Assembly: GCF_009720675.1 (NCBI RefSeq)
Contig: NZ_WNJO01000015.1
Location: 1 to 47,183 of the forward strand
DNA: 47,183 bases
Direction: 5' to 3'
Origin: Secundilactobacillus folii
GTDB taxonomy: Bacteria; Bacillota; Bacilli; Lactobacillales; Lactobacillaceae
The number at the start of each line of letters is the position of its first letter. Position 1 is the stretch's first letter. Shown here one piece after another: positions 7,686 to 16,769 of this stretch. A program made the translations under genes and the position numbers. The notes beneath the pieces were generated by a model. The model ran no database searches and was not told where the DNA came from. It saw nothing but the letters and a program-made list of their open reading frames with translations.

Positions 7686-10403
7686 ATGAGAACAATTGCA
7701 CTAAGGGTCATGCAAGATTCGATTGAAATTGCCTATTCAGCACAAGACAATCAACCACCCTATAGACGGTTTATCATCACCTATAACCCCGACCAGTCAA
7801 TCGGCGATAACTTAGAGAAAATTAAGGTCGCGCTTGCTGGCCTATCGATTAATGCGGCCATCTTGCTCAACTCACTGGAATATGAATTCTCTGATACGAT
7901 CATTGGTATTAATCATAACCGAATCGATATCGGTTTGGCGTTAACTAACATGTTAAATATTCCCGTCGTCTCACAGCAAGACGTGGATGAAAACGGGCTT
8001 GAAAAAGCGGTTCGGCGAAAACAAAGCTACAATGAATGGCATTTGGACTACTTCGGTGAATACGAGAAAAAGCGTAACTACGGCCAAGAAGCAATGCTGA
8101 CCATTGGAAATGGTTTCTTTGGGTTGCGTGGTGCCTACGTAGAATCACGTGCCGATGAGGATAATTACCCAGGCACATACGTCGCTGGCGTTTACAACCA
8201 GTTAACGACTAAAATTGAGGGTCACGACGTCACCAACGAAGATTTAGTGAATATGCCAAATGCACAGTACATGACGTTCGGTGTGGATAATCAAGCACCC
8301 TTCAAAATAAATTCCAACGACATTCAAGATATCTACCGCAGTTTGGATCTGAAACACGGCACTCTGAAAACCACGATGCACGTTCAATTATCCACTGGTC
8401 ATTCACTTTCGATCGTGACAACTAAAATTGCTAATATGCATGACTGGCATGACTATGCCATTCGCTACGCAGTGACACCAATGAACTTCAGCGGTACACT
8501 GCAAATTTATTCTGAGATCGATGGCACCGTCATTAACGGCAACGTTGAACGGTACCAGGATTTCGACCAACATCACTTACAGATCACCGGTATGAGTTCC
8601 CGTGAAAATGAGATCTACATGACTGGTGAAACTAAAACCTCCCACATTGAATTTGCAATCGGGAGTAATTTGCGTGCTGTCGATAAAAAGAAGCAGCCGC
8701 AAATTACTAGTCATAATGACGATAATCGGCTGCAACAAATGCTGTCCATCGATGTCAATGCGGGGCAAACGTATGCCTTCGAAAAAAACGTGTCGATCTA
8801 CACCGCCCGTGAGACCCACGACGAGCCGCTGATCGAAGCCGCAACTAAGGACGTTGAGGCGGCTTCTTTCGATCAGACTGCTAAGCAAAGTGCAGCTTAC
8901 TGGAAAGACGCCTGGAACAATTTTGATATCCGTATCACAAGCGACATTACCAGTCAAAAGCTGACCCGAGTCAATCTCTTTCACACGATGGTTTCAGCCG
9001 CAGCAATCGGTTCTGGTCAGCTTGACGCTTCAATCGGTGCCCGTGGATTGCACGGTGAAGCCTATCGGGGTCACGTTTTCTGGGACGAAATGTTTGTGCT
9101 GCCATTCTACACGCTGCACTACCCAGAACTGGCAAAGAATTTGCTGATGTATCGCTTCCGTCGCCTGGACGCCGCACGCGCATATGCTAAACAGGAAAAT
9201 TATGATGGTGCAATGTATCCTTGGCAGTCAGGTCAGACTGGTGATGAACAGTCACAGTTCCTGCACCTCAACCCGATCACCCATACTTGGGATCCCGATA
9301 ATAGCCGTTTGCAACGCCACGTGTCACTGGCAATTGCCTTTAATGTGATCAACTACACACAAGTCACTAACGATCACAAGTTCATGGATAACTACGGACT
9401 GGAAATGCTACTGTCGATCGCTAAATTCTGGGTCAGCGCGACAACCTACGACGAAAACGAAAAGCGATACAGTATATCACACGTCATGGGTCCTGATGAA
9501 TTCCACGAAAACTATCCAAATGCGGATCAACCTGGATTGACGAACAACACCTACACCAACATCATGGTGGCATGGCTGTTCAACTACCTGCTTGATATCC
9601 GACCAGAGGTGCCTAAGGACGTCTTTAAGGCCGCTCAAGAAAAGAGTGTCCTCGATGATTCATTATTTGAAAAGATGCGCGATATTGCCCATAAATTGAA
9701 ACTTGATATCAATAAAAACGGCATTATGGCTCAGTTTGAAGGCTACTTCAACTTACCAACGCTCAACTTCGATACCTACCGTCGCAAGTACGGCGACATT
9801 TCACGAATGGACCGGATCTTGAAGGCTGAGGGAAAGACTCCTGATGCTTATCAAGTTGCTAAACAAGCTGATACACTAATGGCCTATTACGTGCTAAATA
9901 TTGGTGAAGTCGAACATATCTTGTCACAGTTAGGCTACAAGATGCCAAAGGAGTATCTGACTAAGAACATTCAGTACTACCTGAACCGCACAACGCACGG
10001 CTCCACTCTTTCACGGATCGTTTACTCGGTTCTGACCGAAATGGATGACAATATGGATCAATCATGGTCGCTATTTAGCCAAGCGTTATTCTCTGACTAC
10101 TATGATATTCAAGGCGGAACAACTGCAGAAGGCATCCACCTTGGCGTCATGGGTGCAACGCTCATGATTGAAACCCGAAACTATGGTGGTGTTGATAGTC
10201 TGGGACGTGATATTCGAATCCACCCGAACCTGCCTGCCAAATGGACCTCGATTGCATTTAAACAACTCATTCGTGGTCACTGGTACGACTTTGAGATCAC
10301 TCAGTCGCAGGTTCACGTGACCGCTGACGCTGACACGACGGTTCAAGTTGAAGGTCAACCCGTTGAACTAAAAGCTAACCAGGAAAAAGTTGTTGATTAC
10401 TAA
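7686..10403 (+). CDS. GH65 disaccharide phosphorylase with N-terminal extension
   Basis: This 905-residue cytosolic enzyme belongs to the same inverting phosphorylase family as its neighbour. The catalytic acid is E605 in VMGPDEFHENYPN, with the FWDEMFVLPF and HGSTLSRIVYSV motifs also present. Compared with the first GH65 protein the active site is shifted by 117 residues because of an extra N-terminal part (about residues 1-117) that is not part of the usual fold. The DEFHE plus longer loop (ENYPNADQPGLTNNTYTN) differs from the maltose type and is closer to trehalose/kojibiose-type members, so the substrate is probably different; I cannot fix it. AGAGGA precedes the ATG. It is followed 17 bases later by pgmB, which consumes its product. 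Confidence 0.82.
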   Translation: MRTIALRVMQDSIEIAYSAQDNQPPYRRFIITYNPDQSIGDNLEKIKVALAGLSINAAILLNSLEYEFSDTIIGINHNRIDIGLALTNMLNIPVVSQQDVDENGLEKAVRRKQSYNEWHLDYFGEYEKKRNYGQEAMLTIGNGFFGLRGAYVESRADEDNYPGTYVAGVYNQLTTKIEGHDVTNEDLVNMPNAQYMTFGVDNQAPFKINSNDIQDIYRSLDLKHGTLKTTMHVQLSTGHSLSIVTTKIANMHDWHDYAIRYAVTPMNFSGTLQIYSEIDGTVINGNVERYQDFDQHHLQITGMSSRENEIYMTGETKTSHIEFAIGSNLRAVDKKKQPQITSHNDDNRLQQMLSIDVNAGQTYAFEKNVSIYTARETHDEPLIEAATKDVEAASFDQTAKQSAAYWKDAWNNFDIRITSDITSQKLTRVNLFHTMVSAAAIGSGQLDASIGARGLHGEAYRGHVFWDEMFVLPFYTLHYPELAKNLLMYRFRRLDAARAYAKQENYDGAMYPWQSGQTGDEQSQFLHLNPITHTWDPDNSRLQRHVSLAIAFNVINYTQVTNDHKFMDNYGLEMLLSIAKFWVSATTYDENEKRYSISHVMGPDEFHENYPNADQPGLTNNTYTNIMVAWLFNYLLDIRPEVPKDVFKAAQEKSVLDDSLFEKMRDIAHKLKLDINKNGIMAQFEGYFNLPTLNFDTYRRKYGDISRMDRILKAEGKTPDAYQVAKQADTLMAYYVLNIGEVEHILSQLGYKMPKEYLTKNIQYYLNRTTHGSTLSRIVYSVLTEMDDNMDQSWSLFSQALFSDYYDIQGGTTAEGIHLGVMGATLMIETRNYGGVDSLGRDIRIHPNLPAKWTSIAFKQLIRGHWYDFEITQSQVHVTADADTTVQVEGQPVELKANQEKVVDY

Positions 10404-10420
10404 TTTAAGGAGTGGTTACT

Positions 10421-11092
10421 ATGGCAACATTTGATCAAATTAAAGGTTTCGTGTTCGATTTAGACGGTGTTATTACAGATACGTCGCTATACCACACGAA
10501 AGCTTGGCGGCAATTAGCCGAAAAGCTCGGCGTCACCTGGACTAAGACACTGGAAGATGGCTTAAAAGGGATCTCACGAATGGATTCGCTGGAGATAATT
10601 TTGAAGGCTGGTGGGATTGAAAACAACTACACCCACGACCAAAAAGTCGCCCTGGCTACTGAAAAAAACACCAACTACGTCAACGAGATCAAAAAAATGA
10701 CACCGGATAATATTCTACCTGGTATCAAGGCCTTCCTGGATGACCTACGTGATAACGGCTATTTGATTTCACTAGCTTCCGCTTCTAAAAACGGTCCAAC
10801 GGTATTGGAGCGTCTGCAGCTAACTGATTACTTCCCAAAGATCGTTGACCCTGCCAGTTTATCTAAGGGGAAACCAGATCCAGAGATCTACGTTAAGGGT
10901 GCTGAACTACTCAACTTGCCGCCGGAAGCCTGCATCGGGGTCGAAGATGCTGCTGCTGGAATCGAAGCTATCAATGCTGCCCACGAAACATCGGTTGGAA
11001 TTGGTGATGCTCAGACACTGGCAGCTGCCGACGTTCGCTTTGACGACACTTCTCAGATGACCTTGGCGAATATTAAAGCCAAAATGGGTTAA
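10421..11092 (+). CDS. pgmB: Beta-phosphoglucomutase
   Basis: PgmB converts beta-glucose-1-phosphate, the product of GH65 phosphorylases, into glucose-6-phosphate for glycolysis through a beta-glucose-1,6-bisphosphate intermediate. The 223-residue HAD-fold protein has the nucleophile D13 and acid/base D15 in GFVFDLDGVITDT, the cap domain (AWRQLAEKLGV), SASKNGP, K in KGKPDPEIY and GVEDAAAGIEA. I chose the ATG at 10421, with AAGGAG at 10407-10412; the reading frame is open from a GTG at 10412 that overlaps this site. It is co-transcribed with the preceding GH65 gene. Confidence 0.95.
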   Translation: MATFDQIKGFVFDLDGVITDTSLYHTKAWRQLAEKLGVTWTKTLEDGLKGISRMDSLEIILKAGGIENNYTHDQKVALATEKNTNYVNEIKKMTPDNILPGIKAFLDDLRDNGYLISLASASKNGPTVLERLQLTDYFPKIVDPASLSKGKPDPEIYVKGAELLNLPPEACIGVEDAAAGIEAINAAHETSVGIGDAQTLAAADVRFDDTSQMTLANIKAKMG

Positions 11093-11107
11093 CTAATTTA
11101 AATGGGT

Positions 11108-11154
11108 CACAAATAGACGATGAGCGGTTATAACAAGTTCATCGTCTATTTGTG
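11108..11154. repeat. Perfect 16-pair hairpin after pgmB without T-tract
   Basis: Bases 11108-11123 pair perfectly with 11139-11154 around a 15-base loop. No run of T follows on either strand, so it does not look like a simple terminator. It sits 15 bases after the pgmB stop and could protect the 3' end of the mRNA. Confidence 0.6.
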
Positions 11155-11271
11155 TCTGTAATGTTAGCTAAATGCATTCGCGGTATTTAAAAACTTGTGC
11201 TTGTCTCGGAAACAACGTCTAGTTGCTTGACGGTGAAGACCAAGCTTTCACTTTTAAAATGAGTTAACACT

Positions 11272-11322
11272 AAAAGCGTTAAGAGTCAGCTTAACTTTCA
11301 AATTGCTTCTTAACGCTTTTTT
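11272..11322. terminator. Bidirectional terminator between pgmB and the TetR gene
   Basis: AAAAGCGTTAAG (11272-11283) pairs with CTTAACGCTTTT (11309-11320), followed by more T; the A-run on the left serves as the T-tract for the minus strand. Confidence 0.8.
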
Positions 11323-11382
11323 AATTCCCTTAACGCATATCACTTGTGAACTTCCAACGCCAACATAATCACAGTATGAAAC

Positions 11383-12036
11383 CTATCTTGGCTGCAAACC
11401 CTCCAGCAAGAATTCACATACTTCTGTAGTCGTTTGATCCACATCCAAAGGTTTGTCACTCATAATAATATTAGGAATCAAATAGCCCACGATCACGCCG
11501 CTCACGATGCGAATGATCCGCATGGCATCCCAGTCAACAAGCTGACCCCTTTGCTTATACACATCGAACAAACTATCCACACCGTTTTGCAGCAGTGCAC
11601 CAAGTTCACTAGTCAGATTCTTCAAAATAGTCGGGTTCTTGACCATCTCAGTGATAAAGATTTTCATTTCCTGCCGGTTATCCATCGCGTAAGTCATTCG
11701 ATCGTGGACGACAAAGCGCAGAAATGAACTGAAATCATCAAACGTATTGTTAGTCAGACTAACTAAAAATTCACCGGCAACTTTAGGAAAAATATCTTGG
11801 ATAAACGGCTGCAAAATTGCCTGCAAAAGCCCATCTTTAGTTTTAAAATGCTTGAAGACTGTGCCTTCTGAGACATGGGCAAGCTTTGCAATATCTGCAG
11901 TACTGGTATTCTCATACCCCTTTTGGGCAAAGAGCGTCAGACTGGCTTGCAAAACACTTTGCTGCTTCGTCGACAGACTGGTCGTTTTCATATTGTTGGC
12001 AAACAGTGTTTCAACATTTGTATGTTCTTGTGCCAT
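11383..12036 (-). CDS. TetR family transcriptional regulator
   Basis: The 217-residue protein has a typical TetR DNA-binding head (VLQASLTLFAQKGYENTSTADIAKLAHVSEGTVFKHFKTKDGLL) and an all-helical ligand-binding and dimer domain. Residues 1-20 before the helix are a short tail. The start at 12036 has GGAG about 8 bases upstream; the frame is open to 12105 but without a site there. It lies 88 bases downstream of the giant activase gene on the same strand, so it is probably in its operon. A perfect palindrome in the promoter of that gene (16550-16565) is the likely operator, which makes this a self-regulating pair. The ligand is unknown. Confidence 0.88.
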   Translation of the reverse strand: MAQEHTNVETLFANNMKTTSLSTKQQSVLQASLTLFAQKGYENTSTADIAKLAHVSEGTVFKHFKTKDGLLQAILQPFIQDIFPKVAGEFLVSLTNNTFDDFSSFLRFVVHDRMTYAMDNRQEMKIFITEMVKNPTILKNLTSELGALLQNGVDSLFDVYKQRGQLVDWDAMRIIRIVSGVIVGYLIPNIIMSDKPLDVDQTTTEVCEFLLEGLQPR

Positions 12037-12124
12037 GGTATCTTCTCCGTCTTTTAGTTTCAAGCTCAATACTACACCAAATTCGGACACGTTTGGCAGT
12101 TTCAACTCATTTTTCTAATAACTC

Positions 12125-15100
12125 TTAAATATTTTGCGCAATCATTGTCTGGTGACTGCTAGCATGTGTGGTTGCATCGTTGGCAACCCGCTTTTCAGCC
12201 GCCAGATTCTTGTTTGCCGTAGCCAGCATCAAACGGATCCGGTTAAGCTGATTAACCACCGAAGTTCCAGGATCATAGTCGATTGGTGCGATATTAGCAC
12301 CCTTAAATTGGCGCCGCAGTTCTTTGACCATTCCCTTACCCACAATGTGGTTTGGCAGACAACCAAACGGCTGCATGCAGATGATGTTTGGCACACCGCT
12401 CTTAAGCAGTTCAATCATTTCACCAGTTAGGAACCAGCCTTCACCCGTTTGGTTACCCAGTGAAAGGATCTTGCTGGCGTCACCGGCCACTTTTTCAATC
12501 GCTTCGATGCCATGGAACCGCTTTGAGGCGTTCAGTGCCTTTTGCATGGGTTGTTCACACCACTTGATGACTTGCAGGGCAAATTCGGCAAACCACTTTG
12601 CCTTGGCAGATGCTCCCAAGTGTTGGTACTTGTAGATCTGGTTATAAAGTGAGTAGTTCATGAAGCCCACGATATCAGGCACAACGGCTTCGGCACCCTC
12701 CTTTTCCAGCAAATGCACAATGTCATTGTTGGCAATCGGGGAGTATTTGACCAAAATCTCACCCACCAGACCGACTTTGGGTTTAACCGCGTTATTGAGC
12801 TTAACGGTGTCGAAATCCTGGACGATCTGATTAACGTTGCGTTTAAATTCCTTAAAACTGCCCTTTTCAATCGAAGGCTTAACTAATTTGAGCCAGTCTT
12901 CATGCATCTGGTCGATTTTACCGGGTTCCGTTTCGTATGGCCGGGTATGGTAGACCACCTGTTCAAAGAGGTCACCATATAAGAAGGCAATCGCTACCCG
13001 CCGTAACAGCGGTAGCGTCATCTTAAAGCCCGGCGTTTCCTCGACACCTTGATTCCCTAATGATAATGAGACCACTGGAACTTGGCCGAAACCGGCATCT
13101 TTGAGTGCCTTTCGAATCAACGGAATGTAGTTTGTGGCTCGACAGCCACCGCCAGTCTGGGTCATCATGACCGCCGTATGGTTCACGTCATACTTTCCAC
13201 TCTGGAAGGCTTCGACCATCTGGCCAATCGAGATGATGGCTGGGTAGCAGGCATCGTTATTAACGAATTTTTGACCCACATCGACTGACTTGCGGTCGTT
13301 CATCGGCAAGTTAACGACGTTGTAGCCAGATGCGCGTAATGCGACGTCTACGAGGCCGTGCTGATGAATTGGTGACATCATCGGCAACAGGAGCGTGTAG
13401 CCCTGCTTGTGCATTTCTGGCGTAAAGTCCACCGGCGTGGCATTTTCATGCAATTTAACTGGCATAATTTTACGGTTCTGACGTTCCTTAACAGCCGCTT
13501 TCAATGACCGCAGCCGAATCCGGACAGCACCCATGTTCGTGCCTTCATCGATCTTTAAGGAAGTGTAGAGCCGGTTATACTGACTCATGATCTCTTCAAC
13601 TTGATCGGTATCGATGGCATCGATGCCACAGCCAAAGGAGTTCAACTGCACAAATTCCAGTTGAGGGGTCTTGGCTGCGACCCGAGCTGCCGCGTAAAGC
13701 CGTGAGTGATAGACCCACTGGTTAACAACTCGCAGGCCCTGAACGTCACCCAAGTGGGCAATTGAATCTTCGGTCAAAACGTGGAACCCTTCAGCAGTCA
13801 TGATCTGTGAAATTCCATGATTAACTTGCGGATCCAAATGGTATGGGCGCCCCGCCAGCACAATCCCGTGTTCACCAGTGGTCATCAGCATCCGCATGGT
13901 GTCTTCACCACGGTTGCGAATCTGGAGCTTGAAGTCTTCAAGGGCGTCATAGCCGGCTTTGAGGGCTTCCTTGATCTCGGCGTGACTGATGTCAAATTCC
14001 CGTAAGGCATCGTATAAGTTATTGGCAGTCCCTTTTTGATCTGCCAGGTTGAGGTACGGCGAGATCAAGTTGACCTTACCAGACGTGATCTCATCAACAT
14101 TATTGCGAATGACGTTTGGATAAGACTGCACGATTGGGCAATTAAAATGATTGTCAGAATCGTGATTTTCGTCAACTTCATAAACAACAGCCGGGTAGAA
14201 AATGGTCTTATAGCCATGATCGATCAGCGCTTGAATATGACCATGAACCTGTTTAGCGGGGTAGCAAACTGTATCTGAAGGAATGGTCTCCATCCCCTTT
14301 TCATACTGCTTCGCATTCCCCTTTGGTGAGAGCTGGGCGCGAATGCCTAAGTGGCGGAAAAACGTTTGCCACAGCGGGTAGTTTTCGTACATGTTCAAGA
14401 CTCGAGGAATGCCAATGGTCCCACGATAAGCCTGTTTCTTTCTCAAAGGCCGGTAACTAAACAGCAGTTTGTACTTTTCTGCTACCAGATTGACCTTACC
14501 GTTATCCTTTGGTACTCGCTGTTTCATACCACGAGCTTCTCCACGTTCGCAACGGTTACCAGTCACAAACCGGCGGCCGTCGTTGAAAATGGTGATGGTC
14601 AGAGCACAGTTATTTTCGCAGGCGCCACAGTGCATGTACTCTTTCTTAAAGCTCAGATTGTCCATTTGGTCAACGTCTAGTAGAGTGGTCTCGTCACCTT
14701 CCTGGTAGGCATCTTCGGCGATTAAAGCAGCACCGTATGCGCCCATCAACCCGGCAATATTAGGTCGAACCACGTGGGTACCAGCGATTTTTTCAAAGGC
14801 ACGTAAGACAGCCTCGTTATAAAAGGTCCCGCCTTGACAGACAATATGGTGACCCATATCCTCGATACGCCGCATTTTAATAACTTTAAACAGCGCGTTT
14901 TTAATAATTGACACGGACAGGCCAGCAGCGATGTCACCAATCGTGGCGCCTTCTTTTTGAACCTGTTTAACCTTAGAGTTCATGAAGACTGTGCAACGTG
15001 AACCCAGATCAGACGGATGTTTAGCTAGCAATGCAGCCTGGGCAAAGTCCTGAATCTTATAGTTTAGTGAAGTTGCAAACGTTTCGAGAAATGACCCACA

Positions 15101-16450
15101 ACCAGATGAGCACGCCTCGTTTAATTTAATCGTCGACAAAGCATCATTTTTAATGGTCATGGCCTTCATATCCTGACCACCAATGTCTAAGATAAAGTCT
15201 ACGTCAGGTTCAAAGTAGTGGGCAGCACGATAGTGGGCCACCGTTTCAACTTCGCCGATGTCGACCATCAAAGCGTTTTTAATCAGATGTTCGCCGTAAC
15301 CCGTGACGGCCGCTTTGCCGATGACCACGCCAGCTGGTATCTTGCTGTACATGTCACGTAAAATTGTCTTGGTTTTTTCCAGCGGGTCACCATCGTTACT
15401 ATCATAGTAGGTGTACAGCAATTTATTATCGTCACTGACTAGCGCCACTTTAGTGGTGGTTGAACCCGCATCGATACCGAGAAATGCAGTTCCCTGATAA
15501 CTGTCCAAATCCCGGGTGTCGACCTTAGCCATGGCGTGCCGCTTTCTGAATTCCTGTAACTCATTATCATCCTTGAATAAAGGCTCCAGGGAATGGCTTG
15601 GCTTCATTCCAGAATCATCGCCATTTAGCAGCTGATCCAAAAGGCCGTTCAGAGTCGTTAACGGCTGATCAAACGCGTAAAGTGCCGCCCCCTTGGCAAC
15701 GAATAACTGAGGATCTTCTGGGAAAATAACCTCTTCTGGTTTAAGCTGTAAGGTGTCAATAAAGCGGGCCCGTAGCTGATCCATAAAGTAGAGTGGACCA
15801 CCTAGAAAAGCAACGTGACCGCGAATCTTATGCCCGGCAGCTAGGCCAGAGATCGTCTGGTTAACAACGGCTTGAAAGATGGAAGCCGCAATGTCGGCTT
15901 TATGAGCACCATCGTTGATCAGCGGCTGCACATCGGTTTTGGCAAATACACCGCACCGACTGGCAATCGGGTAAATCGTTTTGGCGTCCTTAGCCATAGT
16001 ATTTAAACCATTCGCATCGGTTTTGAGCAGGGTTGCCATTTGATCGATGAACGCCCCGGTACCACCGGCACAACTACCGTTCATCCGTTGTTCCAAAGAA
16101 TCGCCGAAGAAGGTGATCTTTGCATCCTCACCACCGAGTTCAATTGCAACGTCTGTTTCTGGAATCAGGGTCTCGACGGTTTTGGTGCAGGCAATCACTT
16201 CTTGAACAAATTTTAATTTGAGCAAGTTGGATAGTCCAATGCCACCAGATCCAGTAATCGTGCAGGCCAGTTTTAAATCGCCACCGAGTTCATCGATAGC
16301 TTCCCGGAAAATCTTTTCAGTGGCCGCTTTAACGTCAGAGTAGTGACGTTCGTAACGGGCGAAAACGGTGTGATTATGGTCATCCATGACCACGAGTTTG
16401 ACGGTGGTCGAACCAACGTCAACACCCCCAAAGTAATTAGTAGTTGTCAT
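12125..16450 (-). CDS. Double activase / DUF2229 iron-sulfur protein of the 2-hydroxyacyl-CoA dehydratase type
   Basis: This very large protein (about 1441 residues) belongs to the BadF/BadG/HgdC activase superfamily. HgdC-type activases use ATP and a [4Fe-4S] cluster to push an electron into a partner enzyme. Residues 5-265 and 322-585 are two complete ASKHA ATPase units: GVDVGSTTVK, GGEDAK, C127 in SCAGGTG and C166 in SRCGVF; then GIDAGSTTTK, GGQDMK, C447 in ACSSGCG and C486 in SRCTVF. C127 and C166 match the cluster cysteines known in HgdC by number. A Cys-rich motif follows (C608, C611, C615, C634), then a long DUF2229-type part resembling dehydratase subunits, with FGCGIDAIDTDQ, TGGGCRATNY and QPFGCLPNH. 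The ATG at 16450 has GAGGTGAG upstream; the longer frame to 16486 is unlikely. No dehydratase genes are near. Substrate unknown. Confidence 0.85.
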   Translation of the reverse strand: MTTTNYFGGVDVGSTTVKLVVMDDHNHTVFARYERHYSDVKAATEKIFREAIDELGGDLKLACTITGSGGIGLSNLLKLKFVQEVIACTKTVETLIPETDVAIELGGEDAKITFFGDSLEQRMNGSCAGGTGAFIDQMATLLKTDANGLNTMAKDAKTIYPIASRCGVFAKTDVQPLINDGAHKADIAASIFQAVVNQTISGLAAGHKIRGHVAFLGGPLYFMDQLRARFIDTLQLKPEEVIFPEDPQLFVAKGAALYAFDQPLTTLNGLLDQLLNGDDSGMKPSHSLEPLFKDDNELQEFRKRHAMAKVDTRDLDSYQGTAFLGIDAGSTTTKVALVSDDNKLLYTYYDSNDGDPLEKTKTILRDMYSKIPAGVVIGKAAVTGYGEHLIKNALMVDIGEVETVAHYRAAHYFEPDVDFILDIGGQDMKAMTIKNDALSTIKLNEACSSGCGSFLETFATSLNYKIQDFAQAALLAKHPSDLGSRCTVFMNSKVKQVQKEGATIGDIAAGLSVSIIKNALFKVIKMRRIEDMGHHIVCQGGTFYNEAVLRAFEKIAGTHVVRPNIAGLMGAYGAALIAEDAYQEGDETTLLDVDQMDNLSFKKEYMHCGACENNCALTITIFNDGRRFVTGNRCERGEARGMKQRVPKDNGKVNLVAEKYKLLFSYRPLRKKQAYRGTIGIPRVLNMYENYPLWQTFFRHLGIRAQLSPKGNAKQYEKGMETIPSDTVCYPAKQVHGHIQALIDHGYKTIFYPAVVYEVDENHDSDNHFNCPIVQSYPNVIRNNVDEITSGKVNLISPYLNLADQKGTANNLYDALREFDISHAEIKEALKAGYDALEDFKLQIRNRGEDTMRMLMTTGEHGIVLAGRPYHLDPQVNHGISQIMTAEGFHVLTEDSIAHLGDVQGLRVVNQWVYHSRLYAAARVAAKTPQLEFVQLNSFGCGIDAIDTDQVEEIMSQYNRLYTSLKIDEGTNMGAVRIRLRSLKAAVKERQNRKIMPVKLHENATPVDFTPEMHKQGYTLLLPMMSPIHQHGLVDVALRASGYNVVNLPMNDRKSVDVGQKFVNNDACYPAIISIGQMVEAFQSGKYDVNHTAVMMTQTGGGCRATNYIPLIRKALKDAGFGQVPVVSLSLGNQGVEETPGFKMTLPLLRRVAIAFLYGDLFEQVVYHTRPYETEPGKIDQMHEDWLKLVKPSIEKGSFKEFKRNVNQIVQDFDTVKLNNAVKPKVGLVGEILVKYSPIANNDIVHLLEKEGAEAVVPDIVGFMNYSLYNQIYKYQHLGASAKAKWFAEFALQVIKWCEQPMQKALNASKRFHGIEAIEKVAGDASKILSLGNQTGEGWFLTGEMIELLKSGVPNIICMQPFGCLPNHIVGKGMVKELRRQFKGANIAPIDYDPGTSVVNQLNRIRLMLATANKNLAAEKRVANDATTHASSHQTMIAQNI

Positions 16451-16549
16451 TTCTCTCACCTCTGCTACTTGAGTGCGCAATTGCAAGTGCGCGTGTCTAC
16501 GTATATCCGTTTAAAAACTTCAACTTTAAATAAAAATTAATTTAAAGTG

Positions 16550-16604
16550 AAGTGACTACTCACTTAGAGTAAACCCCTATCGTTAAAGATTTCAATAGCA
16601 TATA
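16550..16604 (-). promoter_or_regulatory. Promoter with palindromic TetR-type operator
   Basis: AAGTGACTACTCACTT (16550-16565) is a perfect inverted repeat (6+4+6), like many TetR-family operators (TGAGTGA...TCACTCA class). It sits about 100 bases before the activase start. On the minus strand TTGAAA, 18 bases, TACTCT is a possible promoter that runs directly into it, so bound repressor would block it. Confidence 0.5.
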
Positions 16605-16715
16605 TATTTATTAGTTTTTTGCTGTTTTAAACGTGGAATATATTTTGAGAAAGGAAGGAATATTATTCCAAGCACCCATTATTGCAGTTCACTTTTCCAA
16701 CCTTACTAATTGCAT

Positions 16716-16748
16716 TAAAAAACGACCCGCAGTCGCCCGCAAGTCGTT
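16716..16748 (-). terminator. Terminator of the HAD phosphatase gene
   Basis: On the minus strand AACGACTTGCGG pairs with CTGCGGGTCGTT (12 pairs including G-T pairs) around GCGA, followed by a T-run. Confidence 0.8.
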
Positions 16749-16769
16749 ACACATCATAAAATCAAAAAC

